DNA of 64,000 bases from Deltaproteobacteria bacterium (GTDB lineage Bacteria; Myxococcota_A; Polyangia; Polyangiales; Polyangiaceae): positions 1 to 64,000 of the forward strand of contig JACRCQ010000028.1 of assembly GCA_016218915.1 (NCBI GenBank), written 5' to 3'. Every line of letters starts with the position of its first letter. The stretch's first letter is position 1. Under the pieces are notes generated by a model. It made no database searches, was not told the DNA's origin, and worked only from the letters and a program-made list of their open reading frames with translations. Shown here piece by piece: positions 9,122 to 17,652 of the stretch. The position numbers were made by a program, and so were the translations under genes.

Positions 9122-10066
9122 ATGAACGCGCACGTGATCGTCAACGCACTCGCCGGCGGATTCCGCAAGCATCCACGCTGGATCGAACGTGTGCGGGCCG
9201 CGTGCGGGACCGAGGCCCGCCTGCACGTGACCCGCTCGATCCAGGAGCTGCGGTCGGCTGCGGAAGCGATTCGCGGCGCCGATGCGGATTGGGTAGCGCT
9301 TTGCGGCGGCGACGGCTCGCACATGGCAGGGGCGACGTGCCTTGCCGAGGTCTACGGCGACGTGCCGATGCCTGCGTTGCTGCTCGCCATCGGCGGAAAT
9401 GCAGGGACCGTGGCGCGCAACTTCAACCGCGAGCGTCTCGATCCTGCCCGCCATGTGGCGAGGGCGATCCAGGTGAGCAACGAGCGCGGGATGATGCCTT
9501 TCCTGCGGCGTGCGACGCTCCGGGTCGCGGACAGCACCGGGTCGAGCCGTGTGGGATTCATCTTTGGAACAGGGCTGATCGCAGCCTTCTTCAAGGAGTT
9601 CTACGCGCGCGGAGGGGGCGGCTATCCAGAGGCGAGCCGGATGATCGCCCGAATCTTTGCGGGGTCGTTCGTGGACGGGCAACTCGCTCGCACGGTCTTG
9701 TCCCCGATGCCGTGTCGTCTCACGGTGGACGGCGAGCGGCATCCGAGCGAGGCATTTACGCTCATCGCATCAGCGGTGGTTCGGGATCTGGGAATGCACA
9801 TGCTGGTGACGCACCGGGCGGGTGAGGATCCGGCGCGTCCGCATGTGGTCGCTTCGAGCATCGGCGTGCGCGACTGCGGTCAGCAATTCTGGAGGATTCT
9901 GGCGGGTCGCTCGCTGGTGGGCCAAGGCAGCGTCGATGCATGCGCGAGGGAGTTCTCCGTGGACTTCCCGGCTGGAGCCGGAGCGTACGTGCTCGACGGC
10001 GACCTGATCTGCGCCGATCGCGTGGAGGTACGCGGAGGTCCGGAGCTCAAGATCATCGCCGTGTGA
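9122..10066 (+). CDS. Diacylglycerol/lipid kinase family protein
   Basis: A 314-residue member of the DAGK catalytic-domain family (YegS/BmrU/DgkB type), which phosphorylates a lipid hydroxyl using ATP. The nucleotide-binding signature GGDG is at residues 62-65 (LCGGDGS), followed by the IGGNAGTVARN block, equivalent to the GTxND region of the family. The C-terminal part carries the usual beta-sandwich ending with VLDGD. The lipid substrate (diacylglycerol, phosphatidylglycerol or other) cannot be told from sequence. The 162 bases upstream contain no other gene. It appears monocistronic. Confidence 0.8.
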   Translation: MNAHVIVNALAGGFRKHPRWIERVRAACGTEARLHVTRSIQELRSAAEAIRGADADWVALCGGDGSHMAGATCLAEVYGDVPMPALLLAIGGNAGTVARNFNRERLDPARHVARAIQVSNERGMMPFLRRATLRVADSTGSSRVGFIFGTGLIAAFFKEFYARGGGGYPEASRMIARIFAGSFVDGQLARTVLSPMPCRLTVDGERHPSEAFTLIASAVVRDLGMHMLVTHRAGEDPARPHVVASSIGVRDCGQQFWRILAGRSLVGQGSVDACAREFSVDFPAGAGAYVLDGDLICADRVEVRGGPELKIIAV

Positions 10067-10160
10067 AGGCTTCGGCCTCGATGAGCTCGGGGCGGCACGC
10101 TTGGACCCTGGAAGGTGCGAGTGGTATCTTGGTTCGAGTCCTGTTCAACGAGGGATGAAG

Positions 10161-11306
10161 ATGCTCGACGCCGCTGTTCTCAGATACGCAGTCGCGGTCG
10201 CTGCGCTCGGTGCGTTTGGGGCGTGGTTGCCGGGGTGCGGGTCGAGCGCAGCGGGCACAGAAGGCGGCGGCAATCCCGACGCCGGAGCGCAGGACGTGGG
10301 CGCAGAGGGAGCGTCGGGAGGCGGGGGCGCTGGTGGGAGCGATGCATCGCAGCCCGACGCGCAAGGTGGAGGAGCGGGCGAAGCCGGGCTGCAGGACGTG
10401 CAAGCGGAGAGCAGCGACGCGTCGGAGCCGGACGCGGGCGACGGAGCCACGGGGGATGGGCCCGGGCCGGATGGTGCCACCGGGGACTGGAAGACGTCAC
10501 TGTCGGTGTGCTGGAAGGAGCCGGGGTGCCACCGGGCGATGGTGATCGCGCATGGTGGGGAATGGGACGCGACGACCACGCCGTTCCTGTCGCGCAAGGC
10601 ATTCGAAAAGGCCTGGCAGAGCGGGGCGGACGGCATCGAGGCCGACATCCTGGTGACCAAGGACGGGGTACCGGTCGTGGCGCACTCCAGCCCGATCGAG
10701 TACTACGAGTCGCTGGATTGCGGCGGCAAGAAGGTCGAGGAGATGACGGCCGACGAGGTGTGCAAGTGTCATCTCGGGGCATCGTTCACCGAGACGATCC
10801 AGCGAATGGACGACGTGATCGACTGGGCGCAAGGCAAGCTGATCATGGAGTGGGACGTGAAGGAGACCACGGACCTGCCGGCTGCGATCCAGGTGATCCT
10901 GGCGAAGAACGCTGCGGACCGGTCGACGATCCTGGTGGGAACGGGGGAGCTACAGACTGCGATCCCGGCGATCCAGGGGTGGGAAGGGCTGAGCTATCTT
11001 GCGGACATAGGGGCGGCGGCAGAGGTTGCGCCGATGATAGCGATCAAGGACACGCACCACATCTTCATGCTGGAGATCGACCGTTCGTACGGGGACGCGA
11101 CGGAAGCGCAGGTAGCGGATCTGATCAAGAACACGGTGAGCCCAGCGGGGCTCAAGGCATACGGTGCTTCGGACACCAAGCTGGCGACCGTGCAGAACCA
11201 CCTGGACGTGTATCACCAGGGATTTGACGCTGTGCTCTCCTACAATGTCCCGAACGGGGTGAAGGCGGCGAAGCAGATCAACGTGGAGCGGGGCTACACG
11301 CCGTAG
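10161..11306 (+). CDS. Glycerophosphodiester phosphodiesterase-family lipoprotein
   Basis: A 381-residue exported protein. The start at 10161 is chosen because GAGGG at 10150-10154 is six bases upstream; the ATG at 10155 directly abuts it. A signal peptide ends in LPGC, so lipidation is likely. A long Gly/Ala/Asp-rich linker (about residues 25-110) resembles surface-protein linkers of myxobacteria. The C-terminal domain has the GDPD TIM-barrel pattern: IAHGG, GADGIEADI, TKDGVPVVAHS. In most enzymes the first motif is HRG; here it is HGG, so the Arg that helps bind phosphate is missing. The catalytic His and the Glu/Asp pair are kept. The substrate may be altered. Confidence 0.75.
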   Translation: MLDAAVLRYAVAVAALGAFGAWLPGCGSSAAGTEGGGNPDAGAQDVGAEGASGGGGAGGSDASQPDAQGGGAGEAGLQDVQAESSDASEPDAGDGATGDGPGPDGATGDWKTSLSVCWKEPGCHRAMVIAHGGEWDATTTPFLSRKAFEKAWQSGADGIEADILVTKDGVPVVAHSSPIEYYESLDCGGKKVEEMTADEVCKCHLGASFTETIQRMDDVIDWAQGKLIMEWDVKETTDLPAAIQVILAKNAADRSTILVGTGELQTAIPAIQGWEGLSYLADIGAAAEVAPMIAIKDTHHIFMLEIDRSYGDATEAQVADLIKNTVSPAGLKAYGASDTKLATVQNHLDVYHQGFDAVLSYNVPNGVKAAKQINVERGYTP

Positions 11307-11465
11307 GACCGGGCAAAGTGTGAGCTTTCTGCGCGACGGGACCGCTGGCGGGACGACGCCCGGCGGCTGACGCCACAGGGAGGCGATCGTTTCTCTTGAC
11401 AGGCTGCGTCCGTAGCGTAATCGGTTCTGCTCGTGGCGGGCATCACGCCACGCAAGTGAAGAGCC

Positions 11466-12470
11466 ATGGATCAGTTCTCTGCACATCTGGACCGCGGCTG
11501 GGACCTCGTTCAGCGGGGCGACACGCGAGGCGCGGAAGCGTCGGCGCGCCGGGCGCTCGAGCTCGACCCGCACTCTCCCGAAGTCTTCAACCTGCTCGGC
11601 TACGTAGCCGCGTTGGAGGGGGATTCCTTGGAGGCGATCGAGAACTACAAGCAGGCCTTCGCGCTCGACGACACGTACATGGAGGCGATGCTCAACGCGG
11701 CGGAGCTGTTCATCCATCCGTTGGGCGAGTTCGACGAGGCGATCGCGTTGTGCGAGCAGGGGCTGGGGCTGGCGGAGACGGACGAAGAGACGATCGACAC
11801 GCTGCTGCTGATGTTCGATGCGATGCTCGGCAAGGGCGATGTGGACGGGGGCCGGAGTGTGATCCTGCGGCTCCCGGACGGCCCGTACGACAACGTGCAT
11901 CACACGTTCCTGGTGGGGCGAGCGTGGTACGAGATCGGGGAGATCGGGCGTGCGGCGCCGTTGATCGAGGAAGCGGCAAAGCGCGATCCGATGGACGCCG
12001 AGAGCTGGTACTACCTTGGGCTGATCCGCGACGAAGGCGGGGATGCACACGGAGCCACGGAGTGCTTCCTGCGGTCGCGGGAGCTGGACGTAGCGGAGCC
12101 TGCGGTGGCGTGGGCGCCGGCGCGCGAAGTGTTCGTGACCCTGGTCAAGAAGGCGATCAGCACGCTGGATCCGGCGCTGCGCAAGTTCGTGGCCGAGGCT
12201 GAGGTGTACGTGAGCGAGGTACCGGGGATCGAGCTGGTGGCAGACGGCGTGGATCCGCGCGCGCTGCTGCTGCTGGACGGGCTCGCATCGATCGAGAACC
12301 CGGGGCCTCCTTGCAGCCGGGTGTTCGTCTACCAGCGCAATGTCGAGCGTGTGGCAGGTTGCCCGGACAAGCTCGAGCAGGAGATGCAGGACGCGCTGAT
12401 GCGCGAGATCACGGCGACGTTCCTGGAGAACGGGAGCATGGCGGCACCGGACACGCGGCACGTGAACTGA
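11466..12470 (+). CDS. TPR protein with degenerate zincin-like domain
   Basis: A 334-residue cytoplasmic protein with no signal. Residues 1-210 hold five or so TPR units (for example GDTRGAEASARRALELDPHSPE and GDSLEAIENYKQAFALD). Residues ~225-325 resemble the small zincin-like metallopeptidase family (Pfam Zincin_1): the LRKFVAEAEVYV strand, a proline-started loop, the RVFVYQRNVE strand and a helix. In active members this helix carries HExxH. Here the matching residues are R313-E314-I-T-A317, so both zinc-binding histidines are lost and the Glu is kept. It is probably a binding module, not a protease. ATG 11466 follows GAAGAG. Confidence 0.7.
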   Translation: MDQFSAHLDRGWDLVQRGDTRGAEASARRALELDPHSPEVFNLLGYVAALEGDSLEAIENYKQAFALDDTYMEAMLNAAELFIHPLGEFDEAIALCEQGLGLAETDEETIDTLLLMFDAMLGKGDVDGGRSVILRLPDGPYDNVHHTFLVGRAWYEIGEIGRAAPLIEEAAKRDPMDAESWYYLGLIRDEGGDAHGATECFLRSRELDVAEPAVAWAPAREVFVTLVKKAISTLDPALRKFVAEAEVYVSEVPGIELVADGVDPRALLLLDGLASIENPGPPCSRVFVYQRNVERVAGCPDKLEQEMQDALMREITATFLENGSMAAPDTRHVN

Positions 12471-12477
12471 CGCGCTG

Positions 12478-13929
12478 TCAGTGCCACGCGCCGAAGGAGA
12501 CGCCGAAGTTCTCGTAGCGTGGCGCGAGGTCTGCCATGCCGGAGATGCGGTAGGTGGCGGGCGCCAGGATCCCGTAGCCCTTGAACTCGAACACGCGGAT
12601 GTCGAAGCCGAAGGTGAAGTGTTGGCGCGACGACGACCCGGTGTAGCGTCCTGGCTCCAGGTAGGTGCCGATCCGGGTCTTGATGGAGCCGACCACGGGC
12701 TCGCCCTCGAGCCCGAGTCGTGGAGTGACGGTGGTGTTCTGGCCTGAGCGCTCGACGGTCTGGGAGAGGAAGGACTCGAGGCCGACGGCGTTGGGCGTGG
12801 CGCCGGTCACGAGCGCTTCTGCGACCACGAGGATGTACTCGCGGGGCCAGTTCCAGTAGCGGGCGCGTCGCTCGGCTGCCATCTGGTCGGCCATCTTCCT
12901 GAGCCGGATGTCCTCTTCCTGCTGCAGGTAGGCCTCTTCGCGCTCGAACTCCGCGGCGCGGCGCTCGCGTTGTGCGGGGTCGGAGATCACGGCCAGCTCG
13001 GCCTGCTGCACGATGCGTCGAGCTGCACGGGCGCTTCGCACCGCCTCGGCGCCCTGGTCCTCCTGCTCGCCCGGGTCGATCCACTTGGGGTTGAGGGGGC
13101 GTGGACCGACCTGGATGGCGAAACCAGCCTGCAGCTCCCAAGGAAGGTAGACGTTCTGCGGGACAGCGAGACCAGCTGCGCGCTGCACGCCTTGCGCGTC
13201 GTAGGTGGTGGAGCCCCCTTGCTGGTAGGGAGTATTGACGGGGAAGCGGAAGGTTGCGCCGATGCGCCACGGCAGGTAGTCGGGCTTGATCAGCACGCCG
13301 GCTTCCGGGGCAGCACCGAGCATGCGCAGCACGTTCTGGGAGCTCGAGTTGGTGGTGGAGTCGATGTTGAGCCAGACGCCGCGTGCACCGGCTCCCAGAT
13401 TCAGCTGGTTGTTGAAGAAGGACAATCCGGCCAGCGCGTGAATTCGCCCGAGCGTGAGGGTGGAGCGTGGATCCGTGGGTTGGGCGTTGGGGCTGAGGTT
13501 GTAGCGCTGGAAGTCGCCGAGCACGCCGATGGCGAACCTGCCGACCTGGATCATGCCGCCGAGCGTGTAGAAGACGTAGTCGTTGTAGGCGAAGCCCACG
13601 CGGCCGTCGTTGTTGAAGTCGGTGTTGCGGAAAGCGCCCGGGAACGAGACGCTGAAGTTCAGGTCCCAGTCGAAGTGGCCGACGCTGAAGGGTTCGCGCA
13701 CGGCCGGGGCGGCTGCGTTGGCCGGGATGCCATCCGAGCCTTCGGCATAGGGGCCATAGGCTCCGCCAAGGCCGGTGATGCGCAGGGGCGCGAGGGTAGG
13801 GCCCTGGAAGAGCTCGACATTGTAGCGATTGGTGTTGATGGGTGCACCGGACGGCGGGTCCTGGGCCTGAGCGGCTCGCGCAGGAGCGAGGGCAAGCAGG
13901 GTCAAGGCGAGCATCCAGCCGCGTCGCAT
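12478..13929 (-). CDS. Outer-membrane beta-barrel-like protein
   Basis: A 483-residue exported protein. The ATG at 13929 begins a clear signal peptide (residues 1-22, ending AAQAQ); an open frame to 14136 adds only non-signal sequence. The mature protein has many alternating, aromatic-rich strands (for example DWDLNFSVSF, FAIGVLGDFQ, YLPWELQAGFAI), typical of a barrel. A highly charged helical insert with Glu/Arg-rich heptads lies at about residues 310-360, between two groups of strands, and is unusual for a plain porin. The specific role is unknown. It is convergent with the TPR protein (7-base gap) and divergent from the ECF sigma operon. Confidence 0.6.
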   Translation of the reverse strand: MRRGWMLALTLLALAPARAAQAQDPPSGAPINTNRYNVELFQGPTLAPLRITGLGGAYGPYAEGSDGIPANAAAPAVREPFSVGHFDWDLNFSVSFPGAFRNTDFNNDGRVGFAYNDYVFYTLGGMIQVGRFAIGVLGDFQRYNLSPNAQPTDPRSTLTLGRIHALAGLSFFNNQLNLGAGARGVWLNIDSTTNSSSQNVLRMLGAAPEAGVLIKPDYLPWRIGATFRFPVNTPYQQGGSTTYDAQGVQRAAGLAVPQNVYLPWELQAGFAIQVGPRPLNPKWIDPGEQEDQGAEAVRSARAARRIVQQAELAVISDPAQRERRAAEFEREEAYLQQEEDIRLRKMADQMAAERRARYWNWPREYILVVAEALVTGATPNAVGLESFLSQTVERSGQNTTVTPRLGLEGEPVVGSIKTRIGTYLEPGRYTGSSSRQHFTFGFDIRVFEFKGYGILAPATYRISGMADLAPRYENFGVSFGAWH

Positions 13930-14165
13930 GTGCGGCAAGCTAGCACTTTTGATGGGAGGCACGCAGGGGGAGCCGGAGCGGGGCGAAGCCTCGGAAGGCT
14001 GCAGGCCTGACAAAACAGGCAAAGGGCACACTTGCGCCGTAAGCCAGGGGGGGCTGGGCGCGTTGTACAGCCATGAACGCCGCCGCGATCGCCATGCCGT
14101 TCCCCTGGCCCGGGATGATCCGCGAAATGCGGACATCGGCTTCGCGAGCGACTAAGGTCGCGGCC

Positions 14166-14795
14166 GTGACGGAGCCGAGGGCAACGCAAGGAGCGTTGGA
14201 CGAGAAGCGGCTGGTCGAGCGCGCCAAGGCAGGGGACCGTGCGGCGCTCGGGATGCTGCTGTCGCACCACGGCCCGAAGCTGTACCGATGCGTGCTGCTG
14301 CCCCGGCTTGGAAGCGAGGCTCGGGCGAGGGATGCGCTCAGCGCCACCTACGAGAAGGCGATCGAGCGTCTGGCCCTGTACGACTGGCAGCCGTGCGGTA
14401 TCTACCCCTGGCTGCGGGTGGTAGCGATGCACATCGCGCTCGACATGATCCGCGCCTCTCGCAGGGAAGTGCTGTTCCAGTCCGAGGATCTTGCGCGGGA
14501 GATCGACGTGGCAGAGTCGGCATTGCAGCGCAACCAGGGGACGGCCCACTACGATCAGGTCCAGGAGCAGCACGACCTGGACCATGCGCGGCGCAGGGTG
14601 CGCGACGCGCTCGAACGCATCAACCCGCGCTACGCGCAGGCGATCCGGCTGCGCGTGCTCGAGGAGCGTCCGAGAGAAGAGGTCGCATCGACCATGGGAG
14701 TATCGGCGGCCACGTTCGACGTGCTGTTGCACCGATCGTTGGCTGCTCTCAAGAAGGCGCTGGCAACGGATGCGCCGGAACGGCAAGAGCCATGA
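14166..14795 (+). CDS. ECF-type RNA polymerase sigma factor
   Basis: A 209-residue sigma factor containing only regions 2 and 4. Region 2 is around residues 10-100, with the helix including LGSEARARDALSATYEKAI, and region 4 is at about 140-195 with the helix-turn-helix RPREEVASTMGVSAATFDVLLHRS. The GTG at 14166 is the preferred start, with AAGG nearby. An ATG at 14073 in the same frame would add 31 residues without conserved features. It is the first gene of a four-gene operon with overlapping genes, and a stop/start overlap (ATGA) joins it to the next gene. ECF factors are usually held by a neighbouring anti-sigma factor, here probably the next gene. Confidence 0.85.
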   Translation: MTEPRATQGALDEKRLVERAKAGDRAALGMLLSHHGPKLYRCVLLPRLGSEARARDALSATYEKAIERLALYDWQPCGIYPWLRVVAMHIALDMIRASRREVLFQSEDLAREIDVAESALQRNQGTAHYDQVQEQHDLDHARRRVRDALERINPRYAQAIRLRVLEERPREEVASTMGVSAATFDVLLHRSLAALKKALATDAPERQEP

Positions 14796-15247
14796 GCGAA
14801 ATCGAGCGTCCAACGCCTGATCCCACCCCTGAGGAGGTGCGCGAAGCGCAAGCGCTGCGCGAGGCTCTCGAAGGGCACGGCGAGCACGAGCTGGCGGAGC
14901 TGGCTGGGGCACTGAAGTTCGCGCACGACCCGCCGGAGATCGACCCTGCGCTCAACGAGACCCTGGTGCGCGCGGCCATCGCGCGCGCTCATCGAAGCGG
15001 GTCGCGCGTCGTCTACGTTGCGTTCGGAGCTGCCACAGCTCTTGCGCTGGCAGCAGCGGTCGCGCTGCTGGTGACGCGCGGGGGTGTGGAGCGGGCGCCG
15101 GAGCTTGCGCTGTCGCGCTCGACGCAATCGTTGTTCGACGCGCCGTTCCCCCGCCAGGGGGGGACGAGCGCACGCGTGGATCGGATCGCGGAGGCGCGGG
15201 CTCGAGACTACAGGGCGAACCTGTTTGCCCGAATGGGGGTGCGGTGA
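14792..15247 (+). CDS. Single-pass membrane protein, putative anti-sigma factor
   Basis: A 151-residue protein with a hydrophilic N-terminal half, one transmembrane helix (about residues 72-96: VVYVAFGAATALALAAAVAL) and a short outer C-terminal tail. Its place directly after an ECF sigma factor, with ATGA overlap, and its topology (cytoplasmic N-terminus, one helix) fit an anti-sigma factor. I do not see the zinc-binding HxxxCxxC motif of ZAS-type anti-sigmas, so the family is not confirmed. If it is one, the N-terminal 70 residues would bind the sigma factor. Confidence 0.55.
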   Translation: MSEIERPTPDPTPEEVREAQALREALEGHGEHELAELAGALKFAHDPPEIDPALNETLVRAAIARAHRSGSRVVYVAFGAATALALAAAVALLVTRGGVERAPELALSRSTQSLFDAPFPRQGGTSARVDRIAEARARDYRANLFARMGVR

Positions 15248-15867
15248 TGATCGCCGATTGCGGCACCCGTGTCCGCTCACCGGCAACCTGGATCGCTTCG
15301 CTCGCTGCGATCGTGCTCGTTGCGCTGGCATCGTGGGGATGCACCGGCCGAGATCGCGGCGAAACCGGCGGCGCTTCGAGCGTGGCGGCACCGCCGGTCG
15401 ACACGATCCTGATGGCCTACCTGTCCAAGGCTCGCTCGCTCCATCACCTGGCAGACATGCGCGAGGAGGATGGTGATCTACGAGGGGCGGTGGCGGAGCT
15501 CGACAAGCTGATGACGACGCCGATTCCTGGAGGAGCGCAGCCGATGCAGGAGGCGCTGGAAGTGCTCGCAGACACGTACGCGCGCACGGCAGAGCTCCGG
15601 GGCCAGCTTGGGGAGTTCGATGCAGCGGAGCGTGATCTGGAGCAGGGGCTGAAGCGCGCGCCCAAGGTCAGCTTCTTCGAAGGCCACCTGTACGAGGTGC
15701 GAGGGGTGATCGCGCAGAAGCGCGCCAAGGCGCTCGCCGACAAGGGAGACAAGGACGGTTCCGAGAAGCAACGTCGAAGGGCGTTCGAGGACTTCGATCA
15801 GGCTGGTCGCATCCAGGACAAGGTGATCGAGCGTCTGCTTCCAGATGCCGGAGGGCATGGACGATGA
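15244..15867 (+). CDS. Lipoprotein with TPR-like helices
   Basis: A 207-residue protein. A hydrophobic signal around residues 16-30 ends in the lipobox LASWGC (Cys33). Later helices look TPR-like (ELDKLMTTPIPGG then ALEVLADTYARTAELRGQLGEFDAAERDLEQGLKRAP). The GTG at 15244 overlaps the previous stop; the ATG at 15247 is an equally good start. It is the third gene of the ECF operon, so its product may be part of the envelope function that the sigma factor controls. The function itself is unknown. Confidence 0.6.
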   Translation: MMIADCGTRVRSPATWIASLAAIVLVALASWGCTGRDRGETGGASSVAAPPVDTILMAYLSKARSLHHLADMREEDGDLRGAVAELDKLMTTPIPGGAQPMQEALEVLADTYARTAELRGQLGEFDAAERDLEQGLKRAPKVSFFEGHLYEVRGVIAQKRAKALADKGDKDGSEKQRRRAFEDFDQAGRIQDKVIERLLPDAGGHGR

Positions 15868-16424
15868 AGCTTGTTCACGGGCTGGAACTTCTCTTGCTGG
15901 CTTGCGTGGCCAGCGCCTGCGGAATGGCGCCGCCTCCGCAATCGGCGCACGCACAGCCTGCTTCGCCGTACGGGAACGCCAAGTCCGCTGAGGCGGCCGA
16001 TCAAGCTCCGGGGCACGTTGCGGGGGCATACCCCACCGCAGCGCCGAATGCGGGGATGCCGAGCTCCGAGATGCCATCACCTACGCAGCGAAGCTACGCG
16101 CAAGCGCCTCCGCCGTATCCAGGCGGTGCTTCGCTGGGCGGCGCGGAATCGAAGCGTGCTCGCGATCTGATCGAGGACTTCGCTGTGGCCGAGGCGGCCA
16201 TGCTCAACGCAGGATCCGATTGCTCGAACGCCTGCCGCGCGCTGCGATCGATGCAGCGAGCCACCGCACGTCTGTGCTCGATCGCAGCCAACGATGAGGA
16301 GCGCGATCGATGCAGGGCTGCGCAGGAGCGCGTGCGCGCTGCACGAGAGCGCGTGCGATCGTCGTGCGGCCAGTGCGCCGGAGGACCGTCGCTCGATCCG
16401 AACGCGCCCATCGACGAGCCGTGA
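15864..16424 (+). CDS. Proline-rich lipoprotein
   Basis: A 186-residue protein with a signal peptide and a lipobox VASAC (Cys19). A Pro/Ala-rich segment (about 20-90) follows, then a cysteine-containing helical domain with four regularly placed cysteines (DCSNACRALRSM, RLCSIA, DRCRAA) that could form disulfides, and a short C-terminal tail. Function unknown. The ATG overlaps the previous stop by four bases, completing the sigma/membrane-protein/two-lipoprotein operon. A hairpin follows. Confidence 0.55.
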   Translation: MKLVHGLELLLLACVASACGMAPPPQSAHAQPASPYGNAKSAEAADQAPGHVAGAYPTAAPNAGMPSSEMPSPTQRSYAQAPPPYPGGASLGGAESKRARDLIEDFAVAEAAMLNAGSDCSNACRALRSMQRATARLCSIAANDEERDRCRAAQERVRAARERVRSSCGQCAGGPSLDPNAPIDEP

Positions 16425-16460
16425 GGCTGGTGGCTGCCGAGGCGCGTGGCTCCCGAAGGT

Positions 16461-16492
16461 CGAAGGCACCCAGTTTGAGCTGAGTGCCTTCG
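16461..16492 (+). terminator. Hairpin at end of the ECF operon
   Basis: The arms CGAAGGCAC (16461-16469) and GTGCCTTCG (16484-16492) are perfect 9-bp complements, with an inner CAG/CTG pair in the loop. It lies 36 bases after the stop of the last operon gene. No T-run follows, so it may be a GC-type terminator or an RNA-processing structure. Confidence 0.55.
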
Positions 16493-16681
16493 ATGTGCGG
16501 TGTCCCCCCTCCGGCCCCGACGATCCAGTGTTAGGTCATCCAGCTCGAATGACAAGAGGGAACGAGCAGCCTTTCAACTTGGCCAGCCGATGTATGCTCG
16601 AGGGCATGCGCAGGATGTTCGCCGGCAACAAGAAGGATGCATGGCATCGGCAGACAGCCCCGCGTCGCGGAGCACACCCCA

Positions 16682-17593
16682 ATGGGTGACTTGCGTCTGG
16701 GCCAGCCATGGGGACGCGCCCAACAGTGGCGCAACGAAGCCTGGTTTCGCAGCGCAACGCTTGCGCTTGCAGGTACGCGCGGCCTGCCGCGTCGCGCCCT
16801 GCCGGGTCTCGGCCGTGCACTGGGGACGATCGCATGGGCGACGCTGGTGTCGTGGCGAAGGAGAGCGGAAGACCGACTGGTCCGCGCGTACGGAGAGCCG
16901 CCCATCACATCCTTGGACGTTTTTCGAGGCGTTGGCGAAGACCTGGCGGACGCGGTTCGTCTGCTCGACGAGCGCGACCGACCCGAGAGCTGCCTGGAGA
17001 TCGGCGAAGATACTGAAGTGGTTCTACGCGACGCGCTGGCCTCGAAGCGCGGGGTGGTGTTCGTGACGGCGCACCTGGGGCCGATGGAGCGGATGGCGGC
17101 GCTGGTGGCAGCGAAGGGGTTCCGGGTCGCGACGCTGGCGAGGGAGAGCTACGACCCGAGGTTCACGCAGCTGTATGAGCGGCTGCGTTCGGGGCGGGGC
17201 ATCCGGACGATCTACCGAGGGAAGGAGGGTGCGGAGCGGCGGATCGTGAGGGCGCTGCGGGAGGGGAGCCTCGTGGGCTTTCCGATGGACTTTGCAGGCA
17301 GGGGGATGGCGTGCACCCGGTGCTCGTTCCTGGGGAGCGAGGAGCCACTGCCCCTGGGCCCTGCGGCGATTGCGCTGAGAACCGGAGCGCCGGTGGTGGT
17401 GGGCACACCTGCGCCGGGGGAGGCAGGGAGCTTGAGGGTGGCGGTGCGAGCGCTGGAGGTGGGCGCGGGCTGGGGAGAGGTCGAGTTGACACGGCGGCTG
17501 GCAGCAGAGCTGGAAGCCCGAATCCGTGCTCTGCCCGCTCACTGGCCGTGGATGCATTCCGGGATTTCGCCAACTTCGGAGTCATCTAGATGA
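16682..17593 (+). CDS. Lipid A biosynthesis acyltransferase-like (LpxL/HtrB family)
   Basis: A 303-residue protein of the lysophospholipid/lipid A acyltransferase family, which transfers acyl chains to lipid A or other glycolipids in the inner membrane. The HxxxxE motif is present as HLGPME (the family usually has HLGNWE), followed by the YRGKEGAERR region and the FPMDFAGRG and GAPVVVGTP blocks. An N-terminal hydrophobic stretch follows a basic start. The start at 16682 is preferred over 16637 because the latter has its G-rich site directly abutting the ATG. The substrate is unproven; it could act on an outer-membrane glycolipid other than lipid A. Confidence 0.7.
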   Translation: MGDLRLGQPWGRAQQWRNEAWFRSATLALAGTRGLPRRALPGLGRALGTIAWATLVSWRRRAEDRLVRAYGEPPITSLDVFRGVGEDLADAVRLLDERDRPESCLEIGEDTEVVLRDALASKRGVVFVTAHLGPMERMAALVAAKGFRVATLARESYDPRFTQLYERLRSGRGIRTIYRGKEGAERRIVRALREGSLVGFPMDFAGRGMACTRCSFLGSEEPLPLGPAAIALRTGAPVVVGTPAPGEAGSLRVAVRALEVGAGWGEVELTRRLAAELEARIRALPAHWPWMHSGISPTSESSR

Positions 17594-17652
17594 TTGCCGG
17601 GACCACCGTGTCCGCATAAACTCGATGCCCTTCTCCGGGAGCAGCATCGGAC

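Noticed and set aside
10950-12461. A 503-codon antisense frame across the GDPD and TPR genes
   Set aside because: It spans two real genes and has no signal, domain or regular codon pattern.
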